From assembly GCF_051912845.1 (NCBI RefSeq), contig NZ_JBNCBU010000001.1:124001-188000 (forward strand): DNA of 64,000 nucleotides, in the 5' to 3' direction. The notes under the pieces were generated by a model. That model was not told the DNA's origin. It saw only the letters and a list, made by a program, of their open reading frames with translations, and ran no database searches. The DNA is from Tsuneonella sediminis (GTDB taxonomy: Bacteria > Pseudomonadota > Alphaproteobacteria > Sphingomonadales > Sphingomonadaceae). This document shows positions 7,890 to 15,889 of this stretch, piece by piece. A program made the translations under genes and the position numbers. The number at the start of each line of letters is the position of its first letter. The stretch's first letter is position 1.

Positions 7890-10553
7890 ATGAACCAGAC
7901 GGTCTATACTTTCGGCGGTGGAGCATCGCTCGACGACCCCCGAGCCAAGGACAAGACCGTCGTCGGCGGCAAAGGCGCGAACCTTGCCGAAATGGCCTCG
8001 ATCGGGCTGCCGGTGCCCCCCGGCTTCACCATCACAACCGAGGAATGCGTCCGCTATCTGGCCGAGGGCGGCGAGTTCCCGGTCGAGCTCCGGCGCGCGG
8101 TGGGCGAGGCGATGGGCCACATCGAGCGGACCGTCGGCAAGCGCTTCGGCGACGCGGACGATCCTCTGCTCGTCTCGGTCCGGTCGGGCGCGCGGGTGTC
8201 GATGCCCGGCATGATGGACACCGTGCTCAACCTCGGCCTCAACGACGCGACGGTCGAGGGACTTGCGAACGTGTCGGGCGATCCGCGCTTCGCGTGGGAC
8301 AGCTACCGCCGGTTCATCCAGATGTATTCCGACGTCGTGCTCGGCCTCGACCACGGCCTGTTCGAGGAGGCGCTCGAGATCGCGAAGGAGGACAAGGGCC
8401 TCTACAACGATACCGAGATGGAGGCCGACGACTGGCAGGCGCTTGTCGCGCGGTACAAGTCGATCGTCGAGGATGAGCTGGGCAAGCCCTTCCCGCAAGG
8501 GGTGACCGAGCAGCTGTGGGGCGCGATCGCAGCGGTGTTCGACAGCTGGGACAGCGACCGGGCGAAAGTCTATCGCCGCCTCAACGACATTCCGGCAGGG
8601 TGGGGCACCGCCGTCAACGTCCAGGCGATGGTCTTCGGCAACATGGGCGACACCAGCGCGACCGGCGTCGCCTTCACCCGCGATCCGGCGACGGGAGAGC
8701 GCGCCTACTATGGCGAATGGCTCGTCAACGCGCAGGGCGAGGACGTCGTCGCCGGCATCCGCACGCCGCAATACCTGACGAAAGCCGCGCGGGAGAGGGC
8801 GAAGGCCAAGCCGCTTTCGATGGAAGAGGCAATGCCCGAGGCCTACGCCGAGCTGGCGAAGGTCTTCGACCTGCTCGAGGCGCACTACCGCGACATGCAG
8901 GACATCGAGTTCACCGTCGAGCGCGGCAAGCTGTGGATGCTCCAGACCCGTTCGGGCAAGCGCACTGCCAGGGCCGCGCTCAAGATGGCGGTCGACATGG
9001 CGGGCGAGGGGCTGATCGACGAGAAGACCGCGATCCTCAGGATCGACCCGATGGCACTCGACCAGCTCCTGCACCCCACGCTCGACCCCGACGCGCCGCG
9101 CGACGTGTTGACGACGGGACTCCCCGCCAGTCCGGGCGCGGCGAGCGGCAAGATCGTGCTCGACGCCGACGCCGCCGAGCAGTGGGTCGCGCGCGGCGAG
9201 AAGGTGATCCTCGTGCGCGTCGAGACGTCGCCCGAGGACATTCACGGGATGCACGCGGCCCGCGGCATCCTCACCGCGCGCGGCGGGATGACCAGCCACG
9301 CCGCGGTGGTCGCGCGGGGCATGGGGCGGTGCTGCGTCTCGGGCGCGAGCGCGGTCTCGATCGACTTGAAGGCGCGCAGTTTGCGAATCGGCAGCCGCGA
9401 GCTTGCCGAAGGCGACGTGATCACGCTCGACGGGTCGACCGGGCAGGTCATGGCGGGCGAGGTGGCGACGATCGAACCCGAACTGGTCGGCGATTTCGGC
9501 ACGCTGATGGAGTGGGCCGACCGGCACCGGCGGATGAAGGTGCGCACCAACGCCGAGACGCCCGACGACTGCCGCATGGCGATCCAGTTCGGCGCGGAAG
9601 GGATCGGCCTGTGCCGCACCGAACACATGTTCTTCGACGCACGCCGGATCAGCGCGGTGCGCCAGATGATCCTGGCCGAAGACGAGGCCGGCCGGCGCAG
9701 GGCGCTGGGCATCCTGCTGCCCGAGCAGCGCGCCGACTTCGCCGAGATTTTCCGCGTGATGACGGGCCTGCCGTGTACGATCCGTCTGCTCGACCCGCCG
9801 CTGCACGAGTTCCTGCCGCATTCGGACGAGGAGTTCGCCGAGCTTGCCGACGCGACCGGGTACGGCGCCGATCACCTGAAGCGCCGCGCGGGCGAGCTGC
9901 ACGAGTTCAACCCGATGCTCGGGCATCGCGGTTGCCGCCTCGGCATCACCTATCCCGAGATCTACGAGATGCAGGCCCGCGCGATCTTCGAGGCCGCGTG
10001 CGATGTCGCTGCCGAGGGTGGGGAGGCTCCGATTCCCGAGGTGATGATCCCGCTCGTCGCGACGCGGCGCGAACTCGAACTGCTGCGCGCGCTGGTCAAC
10101 CGGACCGCCGACGCGGTGTTCGCGGAGAAGGGGCGCAGCCTCGACTACCTCGTCGGGACGATGATAGAATTGCCGCGAGCCGCGCTGATGGCGGGCGAGA
10201 TCGCGGAGGAGGCGCGGTTCTTCAGCTTCGGCACCAACGACCTGACGCAAACCACTCTCGGCGTCAGCCGGGACGATGCCGGGCGGTTCCTGTCGGCCTA
10301 TGTCGACAAGGGCGTGTTCGCACGCGACCCGTTCGTCAGCCTCGACATCGACGGCGTGGGACAGCTCGTCCGCCTCGCCGCCGAGCGCGGGCGCAAGACC
10401 CGGCCCGACATCAAGCTCGGCATCTGCGGCGAACACGGCGGCGACCCGGCGAGCATCGCCTTCTGCGAAGAGGTCGGCCTCGATTATGTCTCTGCAAGCC
10501 CCTACCGCGTGCCGATCGCGCGGCTCGCGGCAGCGCAGGCGGCTTTGCGATAG
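7890..10553 (+). CDS. ppdK: pyruvate, phosphate dikinase
   Basis: Interconverts pyruvate, ATP and phosphate with PEP, AMP and pyrophosphate; links glycolysis and gluconeogenesis. 887 residues, the usual size. Order: N-terminal ATP-grasp domain (GGKGANLAEM near 25, RSGARVSMPGMMDT near 105), the swivelling phosphohistidine domain with catalytic His470 in GGMTSHAAVVARGMG, and the C-terminal PEP/pyruvate TIM barrel with the catalytic Cys in GICGEHGGDP. ATG at 7890 gives MNQTVYTFGGG, the typical start; an in-frame ATG at 7854 would add 12 residues. Convergent with the methyltransferase gene downstream. Confidence 0.97.
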   Translation: MNQTVYTFGGGASLDDPRAKDKTVVGGKGANLAEMASIGLPVPPGFTITTEECVRYLAEGGEFPVELRRAVGEAMGHIERTVGKRFGDADDPLLVSVRSGARVSMPGMMDTVLNLGLNDATVEGLANVSGDPRFAWDSYRRFIQMYSDVVLGLDHGLFEEALEIAKEDKGLYNDTEMEADDWQALVARYKSIVEDELGKPFPQGVTEQLWGAIAAVFDSWDSDRAKVYRRLNDIPAGWGTAVNVQAMVFGNMGDTSATGVAFTRDPATGERAYYGEWLVNAQGEDVVAGIRTPQYLTKAARERAKAKPLSMEEAMPEAYAELAKVFDLLEAHYRDMQDIEFTVERGKLWMLQTRSGKRTARAALKMAVDMAGEGLIDEKTAILRIDPMALDQLLHPTLDPDAPRDVLTTGLPASPGAASGKIVLDADAAEQWVARGEKVILVRVETSPEDIHGMHAARGILTARGGMTSHAAVVARGMGRCCVSGASAVSIDLKARSLRIGSRELAEGDVITLDGSTGQVMAGEVATIEPELVGDFGTLMEWADRHRRMKVRTNAETPDDCRMAIQFGAEGIGLCRTEHMFFDARRISAVRQMILAEDEAGRRRALGILLPEQRADFAEIFRVMTGLPCTIRLLDPPLHEFLPHSDEEFAELADATGYGADHLKRRAGELHEFNPMLGHRGCRLGITYPEIYEMQARAIFEAACDVAAEGGEAPIPEVMIPLVATRRELELLRALVNRTADAVFAEKGRSLDYLVGTMIELPRAALMAGEIAEEARFFSFGTNDLTQTTLGVSRDDAGRFLSAYVDKGVFARDPFVSLDIDGVGQLVRLAAERGRKTRPDIKLGICGEHGGDPASIAFCEEVGLDYVSASPYRVPIARLAAAQAALR

Positions 10554-10567
10554 CCGGCGCTCCGGGC

Positions 10568-11326
10568 CTAATCGTGCCAGCCGGTCATGGTCAGGATCTC
10601 CAGCGTCTCGACCACCCGGCCATGACGGTCCGCATCCTCGAGGAAGGTCCGGCGGGCCCGGTCGATGCCCTCTCGGGTCAACGGCGGGGCGCAGTCGGCA
10701 AGCGCGCTCGTAAGACCCTGCGCGCGCAAGTCGGCAACCAGGGTGTCGAGCGAGCCATATCGCAGCCGCAGGGTCCAGCTATCGGCGACCTGGCGATGGA
10801 AACCGGCGCGTTGCAGCAGCGCAGCACCAGACCGCGCGTCGACCGCCGGGTGCAGCCGCGCGGCCGGCCGCTCGCCGTCGGCGGCGAGCAATGCGGCGCG
10901 CAGCCGCGGCAGGCTCCCCGCGCCGACCATGCTCGCGATCATCACCCCGCCCTGGCCGAGTGCCACGCGCTGGTGGATCAGTGCGCCGGGCAGGTCGTTG
11001 ACCGTGTCGAGCGCGCCCAGGTTGACGATCAGCCCGAACCCCCCGGCAGGGAAGGGCGCCTCGAGATCGATTGCGCCCGGTTCGGCCACGGTTACCCGAG
11101 CGCCCATGCGTTCGAGCACGCGGCCGAGCTCTTCACCGCCCGTGCCGATCACCAGCGCACGGTCCGGAGCGAGCCGCATGAAGTCGATCCGCTCCAGCGC
11201 GTCTTCGACCAGCGCCACGGGCAGCCAGTCGGCCGCGCCGCCGCGCTGCTGGAGTGCTCGCGCCCGCCGTGCGCGGGCGGCCTTGCGGGCTGCGCTGAAG
11301 ATCTGGGGCGGCTGGTGGCTGGCCAT
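10568..11326 (-). CDS. class I SAM-dependent methyltransferase, BioC/NDUFAF5-like
   Basis: 252 residues. The N terminus (PPQIFSAARKAARARRARA) resembles the start of alphaproteobacterial BioC-like/NDUFAF5-type methyltransferases, followed by a weakly conserved SAM-binding motif (ALVIGTGGEELGRVL) and a NLGALDTVNDLPGAL segment that takes the place of motif IV-post. Substrate cannot be inferred; related proteins act on assembly factors, malonyl-ACP or complex I arginine. It is divergent from the ComF-type gene, with only 38 bases between starts. Confidence 0.78.
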   Translation of the reverse strand: MASHQPPQIFSAARKAARARRARALQQRGGAADWLPVALVEDALERIDFMRLAPDRALVIGTGGEELGRVLERMGARVTVAEPGAIDLEAPFPAGGFGLIVNLGALDTVNDLPGALIHQRVALGQGGVMIASMVGAGSLPRLRAALLAADGERPAARLHPAVDARSGAALLQRAGFHRQVADSWTLRLRYGSLDTLVADLRAQGLTSALADCAPPLTREGIDRARRTFLEDADRHGRVVETLEILTMTGWHD

Positions 11327-11364
11327 GCGCGCGTCCCTGCGCTCCCGCCGGCGCGGAGGCAAGG

Positions 11365-12186
11365 GTGGGCTTCGGAGTGAACCTTGCCGCAACCTTCCGC
11401 GAGGGGTTGGCCCCGCTGGTCGATCTCGTCTTCCCGCCGCGCTGTCCGCTGTGCGGAGATGCGATTGGCGCGCAGACCGGCCTGTGCGCCGAGTGCTGGA
11501 GCGCGCTCGTCATACCCGGGGAGCCGGCCTGCGCGCGCTGCCAGCGACCGTTCGGCGAGATGCACGTGGGCGAGGGTGCTATCTGCGCCCCGTGCCTGGC
11601 CGTGCCGCCGCGCCATGACGGTATCGCGGCGGGAACGCTCTACGGGGAAGGTTCGCGCAAGCTGGTGCTCGCATTCAAGCACGGGCGGCGTATCGCGCTC
11701 GCCCCGATGCTCGCGCGGCTGATCGCCGCCCGGCTGCCCCGGCTGGAGGGGGACTGGATCGTCGTGCCAGTACCCCTGCATCGCTGGCGGCTGTGGGCGC
11801 GCGGTTACAACCAGGCCGCCTTGCTCGCGCGCGAGATAGCCCGTCTGACCGGCGCGCACATCGCGGTGGACGCCCTCGTGCGGACGAAACGAACCCCAGC
11901 ACTCGGCGGGTTGGGGCGCAAGGCACGGGAGCGTACGCTGTCCGGCGCGATCGAGGTCGCCGGCCGGCGAAAGAGGACCATCGACGGGGCGCAGGTCATT
12001 CTGGTCGATGACGTCCTTACCAGCGGTGCGACGAGCAACGCCTGCGTCCGGGCGCTCAAGCGAGCGGGGGTAAGAACGGTGGTGGTGGCGTGCTTCGCGC
12101 GCGTGCTCGACGAGGCGCAAGGGCTGTCGGCAAGACCGGGGGACCAAAACGAAACGCCCGGGGCCGAAACCCCGGGCGCACCGTGA
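11365..12186 (+). CDS. ComF-family phosphoribosyltransferase-like protein
   Basis: 273 residues. N-terminal double zinc finger (CPLC and CAEC at about 28-44, then CARC and CAPC), then a type I phosphoribosyltransferase domain with the PRPP loop ILVDDVLTSGATSNAC near residues 212-227. ComF proteins are needed for DNA uptake in naturally competent bacteria and are otherwise of unclear function. The start is GTG at 11365. The last ten or so codons (ETPGAETPGAP) are encoded by a GC hairpin that looks like a transcription terminator on the opposite strand, so the C-terminal tail is probably not conserved. Confidence 0.88.
   Translation: MGFGVNLAATFREGLAPLVDLVFPPRCPLCGDAIGAQTGLCAECWSALVIPGEPACARCQRPFGEMHVGEGAICAPCLAVPPRHDGIAAGTLYGEGSRKLVLAFKHGRRIALAPMLARLIAARLPRLEGDWIVVPVPLHRWRLWARGYNQAALLAREIARLTGAHIAVDALVRTKRTPALGGLGRKARERTLSGAIEVAGRRKRTIDGAQVILVDDVLTSGATSNACVRALKRAGVRTVVVACFARVLDEAQGLSARPGDQNETPGAETPGAP
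12145..12178 (-). terminator. strong intrinsic terminator, minus orientation
   Basis: A perfect 9-base stem, CGCCCGGGG at 12155-12163 and CCCCGGGCG at 12170-12178, encloses a 6-base loop. On the minus strand it is followed by TTTCGTTTTGG, a good U-tract; on the plus strand the tail is not U-rich. It lies inside the 3' end of the ComF-type gene. No minus-strand protein gene lies upstream for several kilobases, so the likely client is a non-coding RNA from 12187-12449. Confidence 0.7.
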
Positions 12187-12400
12187 CGAAAATCTTTGGA
12201 CTTCCGGCCGCCAACCCCCTTTGGACAACCGTGGTCCGATCCCTCAATCGTCTGCCCACCGAAAGTCGCGGTCCGTTCCCCCGAACGGGCGCGGTGCATC
12301 CGGTAGCGGTCCCTGAACCTGGCGCTCTGTCGGCACCGGCGTTCCGGTTGCGGCCCTTCCGGGCTGCAGGCGATGTGTCTCATTGTTGCGGGTTTCCTCA
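12179..12400 (-). ncRNA. candidate structured non-coding RNA (6S-like rod?)
   Basis: The 263-base gap between the ComF-type gene and hisI has no convincing ORF but can fold as one long rod. Nested pairings visible by eye: 12206-12216 with 12346-12355 (10 pairs, one bulge), 12233-12239 with 12330-12337 (7 pairs, one bulge), 12257-12261 with 12292-12296, and a CCGTTC/GAACGG apical hairpin at 12273-12288, leaving a large asymmetric central bubble. A rod with a central bubble is the general shape of 6S RNA. The downstream U-tailed terminator favours the minus strand. Identity is not established and the ends are approximate; a hisI leader on the plus strand is the alternative. Confidence 0.42.
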
Positions 12401-12449
12401 AAGGGACATCTTGCGCCAGCGCGGTTTTTGGAAGAGGTCTGTTGTTATC

Positions 12450-12830
12450 GTGCAACAAACCCCTGACATTCCATCCGAAGCCCCCGAGGCACCGTTTACC
12501 CCGCGTTTCGATGCGGCCGGTCTGGTAACCGCCGTCGTGACAGATGTGGGCACCGGCGCGATCCTCATGCTCGCGCACATGGACGCCGAAGCGCTGGCCC
12601 GCACCCGTGAAACGGGGATGGCCCACTTCCATTCGCGCTCGCGCGGAAGGCTGTGGATGAAGGGCGAGACCTCCGGAAACACGCTCATCGTCGAGCGAAT
12701 CCGCGTCGATTGCGACCAGGACGCGCTCGTCCTCGAATGCCGCGCGGCCGGACCGGCGTGCCACACGGGAGAGCAGACCTGCTTCTATCGCGAACTCGCT
12801 GGCGACGTTCTCCGACCCGTCAATACTTGA
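12450..12830 (+). CDS. hisI: phosphoribosyl-AMP cyclohydrolase
   Basis: Third step of histidine biosynthesis: opens the adenine ring of phosphoribosyl-AMP in a zinc- and magnesium-dependent reaction. 126 residues, monofunctional (no HisE domain). Conserved features: MLAHMDAEAL, the HSRSRGRLWMKGETSGN strand-loop, the metal ligands in VDCDQDALVL, and the zinc cysteines and histidine in ACHTGEQTCFY. The start is taken as GTG at 12450 with an AGAGG sequence about 12 bases upstream; no ATG gives a sensible N terminus. It stands apart from other his genes. Confidence 0.94.
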   Translation: MQQTPDIPSEAPEAPFTPRFDAAGLVTAVVTDVGTGAILMLAHMDAEALARTRETGMAHFHSRSRGRLWMKGETSGNTLIVERIRVDCDQDALVLECRAAGPACHTGEQTCFYRELAGDVLRPVNT

Positions 12831-12843
12831 CGCAAACGTAAAG
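12826..12843. promoter_or_regulatory. putative MerR-type operator and promoter
   Basis: An imperfect palindrome, CTTGACG (12826-12832), 4-base centre, CGTAAAG (12837-12843), matches at 6 of 7 arm positions and covers the hisI stop codon. It contains TTGACG, followed 17 bases later by CTATCC, so it lies over a plausible -35 element upstream of the MerR gene, as expected for MerR-family sites that sit in an elongated promoter. Inference: autoregulatory site for the MerR-acyl-CoA dehydrogenase operon. Confidence 0.5.
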
Positions 12844-12863
12844 GCGCGGCTATCCCCGCGCCC

Positions 12864-13328
12864 ATGGCCGAACCCCATCGCACGCAGTCTTCTGCCACGA
12901 AATCCGAACACGGCGGCGCTCACCTCGATCGCCCCGATCTGCTCGCGCGCGAACAGTTCTCGATCTCCGACTTGACCGAGGAATTCGGCTGCACCGCCCG
13001 CGCACTGCGCTTTTACGAGGATGAAGGGCTGATCGCGCCGCGCCGCGTGGGCCTTGCGCGCATCTACTCCAAGCGCGACCGGGCACGCCTGGCGTGGATC
13101 ATGCGCGCGAAGAACGTGGGCTTCAGCCTTGGCGAAATCCGCGAGATGATCGATCTGTACGACCTCGGCGACAACCGGGCGGAACAGCGGCGGGTGACTA
13201 TCGAGAAGTGCCGCGCACACGTCGCCAAGATGAAGCGCCAGCGGGACGATCTCGATTCGGCCATCGCCGAGCTCACCGAATTCATTGGCCACGTCGAGCG
13301 CGTGGTGGACGAAACCAGCGAGGACTGA
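12864..13328 (+). CDS. MerR-family transcriptional regulator
   Basis: 154 residues. Winged-helix DNA-binding domain at about 31-100 (FSISDLTEEFGCTARALRFY then EDEGLIAPRR and IYSKRDRARL), followed by a long dimerisation helix (about 110-150). There is no metal-binding cysteine loop at the C terminus, so it is not a metal or redox sensor of the CueR/SoxR type; it resembles regulators such as LiuR that control acyl-CoA catabolism. It ends two bases before the acyl-CoA dehydrogenase start, consistent with an operon controlled by this protein. Confidence 0.9.
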   Translation: MAEPHRTQSSATKSEHGGAHLDRPDLLAREQFSISDLTEEFGCTARALRFYEDEGLIAPRRVGLARIYSKRDRARLAWIMRAKNVGFSLGEIREMIDLYDLGDNRAEQRRVTIEKCRAHVAKMKRQRDDLDSAIAELTEFIGHVERVVDETSED

Positions 13329-13330
13329 CC

Positions 13331-15130
13331 ATGCCCACCTATACGGCCCCGACCCGCGACACCAAGTTCATTGTCAACGAAGTCCTCGACCTTGCCAGCT
13401 ACGGCAACCTGCCCGGGTTCGAGAGCGCCACGCCCGACCTGATCGATACGGTCATCGACGAGTGCGGGAAGTTCTGCGCGGAGGTCCTGCAGCCGCTCAA
13501 TCAGGTTGGCGACAGCGAGGGCTGCACGCGCCATCCGGACGGATCGGTGACCACTCCGACAGGCTTCAAGGCGGCGTTCGACCAGTATGTGGAGGCCGGC
13601 TGGTCGACGCTGGCCTCGCCTGCGGCCTATGGCGGACAGGACATGCCGCACGTCCTCGGTTTCGTGCTCGAGGAGTTCGCCTCGACAGCGAACCATTCGT
13701 TCGGGATGTATCCGGGTCTCACCAATGGAGCGGTCAACGCCTTGCTGGCCTACGGCAGCGATGAGCTCAAGGACAAGTACGTCCCCAACATGGTGGCCAA
13801 CAAATGGCTGGGTACGATGAACCTGACCGAGCCGCAGTGCGGCACCGACCTCGGCCTCATCCGCACCAAGGCGGAGCCGCAGGCCGACGGCAGCTACGCG
13901 ATCACCGGGACCAAGATTTTCATCTCGGCGGGCGAGCACGACCTGACCGAGAACATCATCCACCTCGTCCTTGCCAAGACTCCCGGCGCACCCGACAGCA
14001 GCAAGGGGATCAGCCTGTTCGTTGTGCCAAAGTTCCTCGTCAACGACGACGGCTCGCTGGGAGAGCGCAACGCCGTCCAGTGCGGCTCGCTCGAGCACAA
14101 GATGGGCATCCACGGCAATTCGACCTGCGTGATGAACTACGACGGGGCGAAGGGCTGGCTCGTCGGCGAGGAGATGAAGGGCCTGGCGGCGATGTTCGTG
14201 ATGATGAACGCCGCGCGGCTTGGCGTCGGGATCCAGGGTCTCGCCCAGGCCGAGGTGGCCTACCAGAATGCCGTTGCCTATGCCCGCGACCGGCGTCAGG
14301 GCCGCGCGTTGACCGGCCCCGCCGATCCCGAACAGAAGGCGGACAGCATCATCGTTCACCCCGACGTGCGCCGCATGCTGATGGACGCCAAAGCCTTCAC
14401 CGAGGGCATGCGTGCGCTGTACCTCTATGCGTCGCTGCAGGTAGACCTGACCCACAAGGCACAGACCGAGGAAGAGCGCGACCTAGCGGACGACCTGCTC
14501 GGCCTGCTCACCCCGGTGATCAAGGGTTATGGCACCGACAAGGGCTTCGACACCGCGGTGCAGATGCAGCAGGTGTTCGGCGGGCATGGCTACATCGCCG
14601 AATGGGGCATGGAACAGTTCGTGCGCGATGCGCGGATCGCCCAGATCTACGAAGGCACCAACGGCATCCAGGCCATGGACCTGTGCGGCCGCAAGCTCGC
14701 CAGCAAGGGCGGCGCGGCGATCCAGGCGTTCTTCAAGCTGGTCGACGAGGAGGCTGCCGCTGCGGAGGGCGACCTCAAGCCGCTGAGCGATGCGCTCGCG
14801 AAGCTGGTCGGCGAGCAGAAGGCGGCGACGATGTGGTTCATGCAGAACGCGATGGCCAACCCCAACAACCTGGGCGCAGGTGCGCACCATTACATGACGA
14901 TCATGGGCCTCGTCTCGCTGGGATGGATGTGGCTCAAGATGGCGCGAGTCGCCGCGGCTCAGCTGGCGCAAGGCACTGGCGACGAGGCGTTCTACTCGGC
15001 CAAGCTGAAGACGGCGCGCTACTTCTTCGAGCGCTTCGGACCCGATGCCGGCGCCTTGCGGCGCAAGATCGAGGCGGGAAGCGAGGCTATGATGGCGCTT
15101 GATGAGGACATGTTCCTCACCGCCGCCTGA
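13331..15130 (+). CDS. acyl-CoA dehydrogenase, long C-terminal-extended type
   Basis: FAD-dependent alpha,beta-dehydrogenation of an acyl-CoA, passing electrons to ETF. At 599 residues it belongs to the extended class (DmdC/FadE-like) with an extra C-terminal acyl-CoA dehydrogenase domain. Visible features: N-terminal helical domain, the beta domain with MNLTEPQCGTDLG, and the catalytic Glu at about 441 in IYEGTNGIQAMD. Substrate is not determined; the family includes methylmercaptopropionyl-CoA and medium- to long-chain enzymes. It is cotranscribed with the MerR regulator, and the electron acceptor route (ETF-quinone oxidoreductase) is encoded at 21.1 kb. Confidence 0.93.
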   Translation: MPTYTAPTRDTKFIVNEVLDLASYGNLPGFESATPDLIDTVIDECGKFCAEVLQPLNQVGDSEGCTRHPDGSVTTPTGFKAAFDQYVEAGWSTLASPAAYGGQDMPHVLGFVLEEFASTANHSFGMYPGLTNGAVNALLAYGSDELKDKYVPNMVANKWLGTMNLTEPQCGTDLGLIRTKAEPQADGSYAITGTKIFISAGEHDLTENIIHLVLAKTPGAPDSSKGISLFVVPKFLVNDDGSLGERNAVQCGSLEHKMGIHGNSTCVMNYDGAKGWLVGEEMKGLAAMFVMMNAARLGVGIQGLAQAEVAYQNAVAYARDRRQGRALTGPADPEQKADSIIVHPDVRRMLMDAKAFTEGMRALYLYASLQVDLTHKAQTEEERDLADDLLGLLTPVIKGYGTDKGFDTAVQMQQVFGGHGYIAEWGMEQFVRDARIAQIYEGTNGIQAMDLCGRKLASKGGAAIQAFFKLVDEEAAAAEGDLKPLSDALAKLVGEQKAATMWFMQNAMANPNNLGAGAHHYMTIMGLVSLGWMWLKMARVAAAQLAQGTGDEAFYSAKLKTARYFFERFGPDAGALRRKIEAGSEAMMALDEDMFLTAA

Positions 15131-15135
15131 ACCTG

Positions 15136-15639
15136 ATGGACCTGCACATCCGCTCAGCCATACCGGCCGACGCGGAAGCAGTGGCCGCGATCTACGCGCA
15201 TCACGTGTTGACCGGGACGGCCAGCTTCGACACCGACCCGCCGTCCGCGTCCCGCTGGACCGACAAGATCGGCGACATCCTTGCCCGCGGGTGGCCGTTC
15301 CTGGTGGCGGAATGTGGGGGAGCCGTCGCGGGATATGCCTACGCCAGCCAGTTTCGCGACCGGCCGGCGTATGCGCGCACTTGCGAGGACAGCATTTACG
15401 TGGCGAGCGGGCTGACCGGGCAGGGCATCGGAACCGTCCTCCTCGAAGCACTTGTCAAGGCCGCGCGGGACTGTGGCTTCGAGCAGATGATTGCCGTGAT
15501 CGGCGGAGCGGAGCCGGCCAGCGCAACGCTGCACGCGAAAGCAGGGTTCGTGGAAGCGGGCCGGATGCTCAAGGTCGGGCACAAGTTCGGCAGGGTTCTC
15601 GACACCCTCTACATGCAGCTGGATCTGACCGCTGGCTGA
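15136..15639 (+). CDS. GNAT acetyltransferase, phosphinothricin/methionine sulfoximine type
   Basis: 167 residues in the Pat/MddA branch of GNAT enzymes: N-terminal IRSAIPADAEAVAAIYAHHV, the TASFDTDPPS segment, acetyl-CoA motif A as LTGQGIGTVLLEALV, and C-terminal LHAKAGFVEAGRM. Members acetylate phosphinothricin-like amino acid analogues such as methionine sulfoximine or sulfone. It begins five bases after the acyl-CoA dehydrogenase stop, so it is probably in the same transcript although functionally unrelated. Confidence 0.88.
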   Translation: MDLHIRSAIPADAEAVAAIYAHHVLTGTASFDTDPPSASRWTDKIGDILARGWPFLVAECGGAVAGYAYASQFRDRPAYARTCEDSIYVASGLTGQGIGTVLLEALVKAARDCGFEQMIAVIGGAEPASATLHAKAGFVEAGRMLKVGHKFGRVLDTLYMQLDLTAG

Positions 15640-15889
15640 CGCCTGCCGCGAACTCTCGAGCACGGTTCGCCGCGTCACACGCTCCGGCCGTCGGGACTCC
15701 CTGCACCAACAGCCAGCCCGTTCATGTGGCCGAAATATGGCCCCGAACAGCGGGTCGGCAACGCCGGGCGGGTCGCTCTCGTCCTGTCCAGCGTCCGAGC
15801 ATGTTGGGGGTTAGCACCGCCGACCACCTTTGCGCGGGAGGACGGACCGCGAGGAGTTGATCGGCCGGGAAGGATTTAGGAGTTTCAAG

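Noticed and set aside
7830..10436. 868-codon open frame antisense to ppdK
   Set aside because: Mirror of a high-GC coding gene; the protein is rich in Arg, His, Ala and Val with no recognised motif, and ppdK itself is certain.
8516..11380. 954-codon plus-strand frame through ppdK and the methyltransferase
   Set aside because: Shifted frame of ppdK with Arg-rich translation and no family features.
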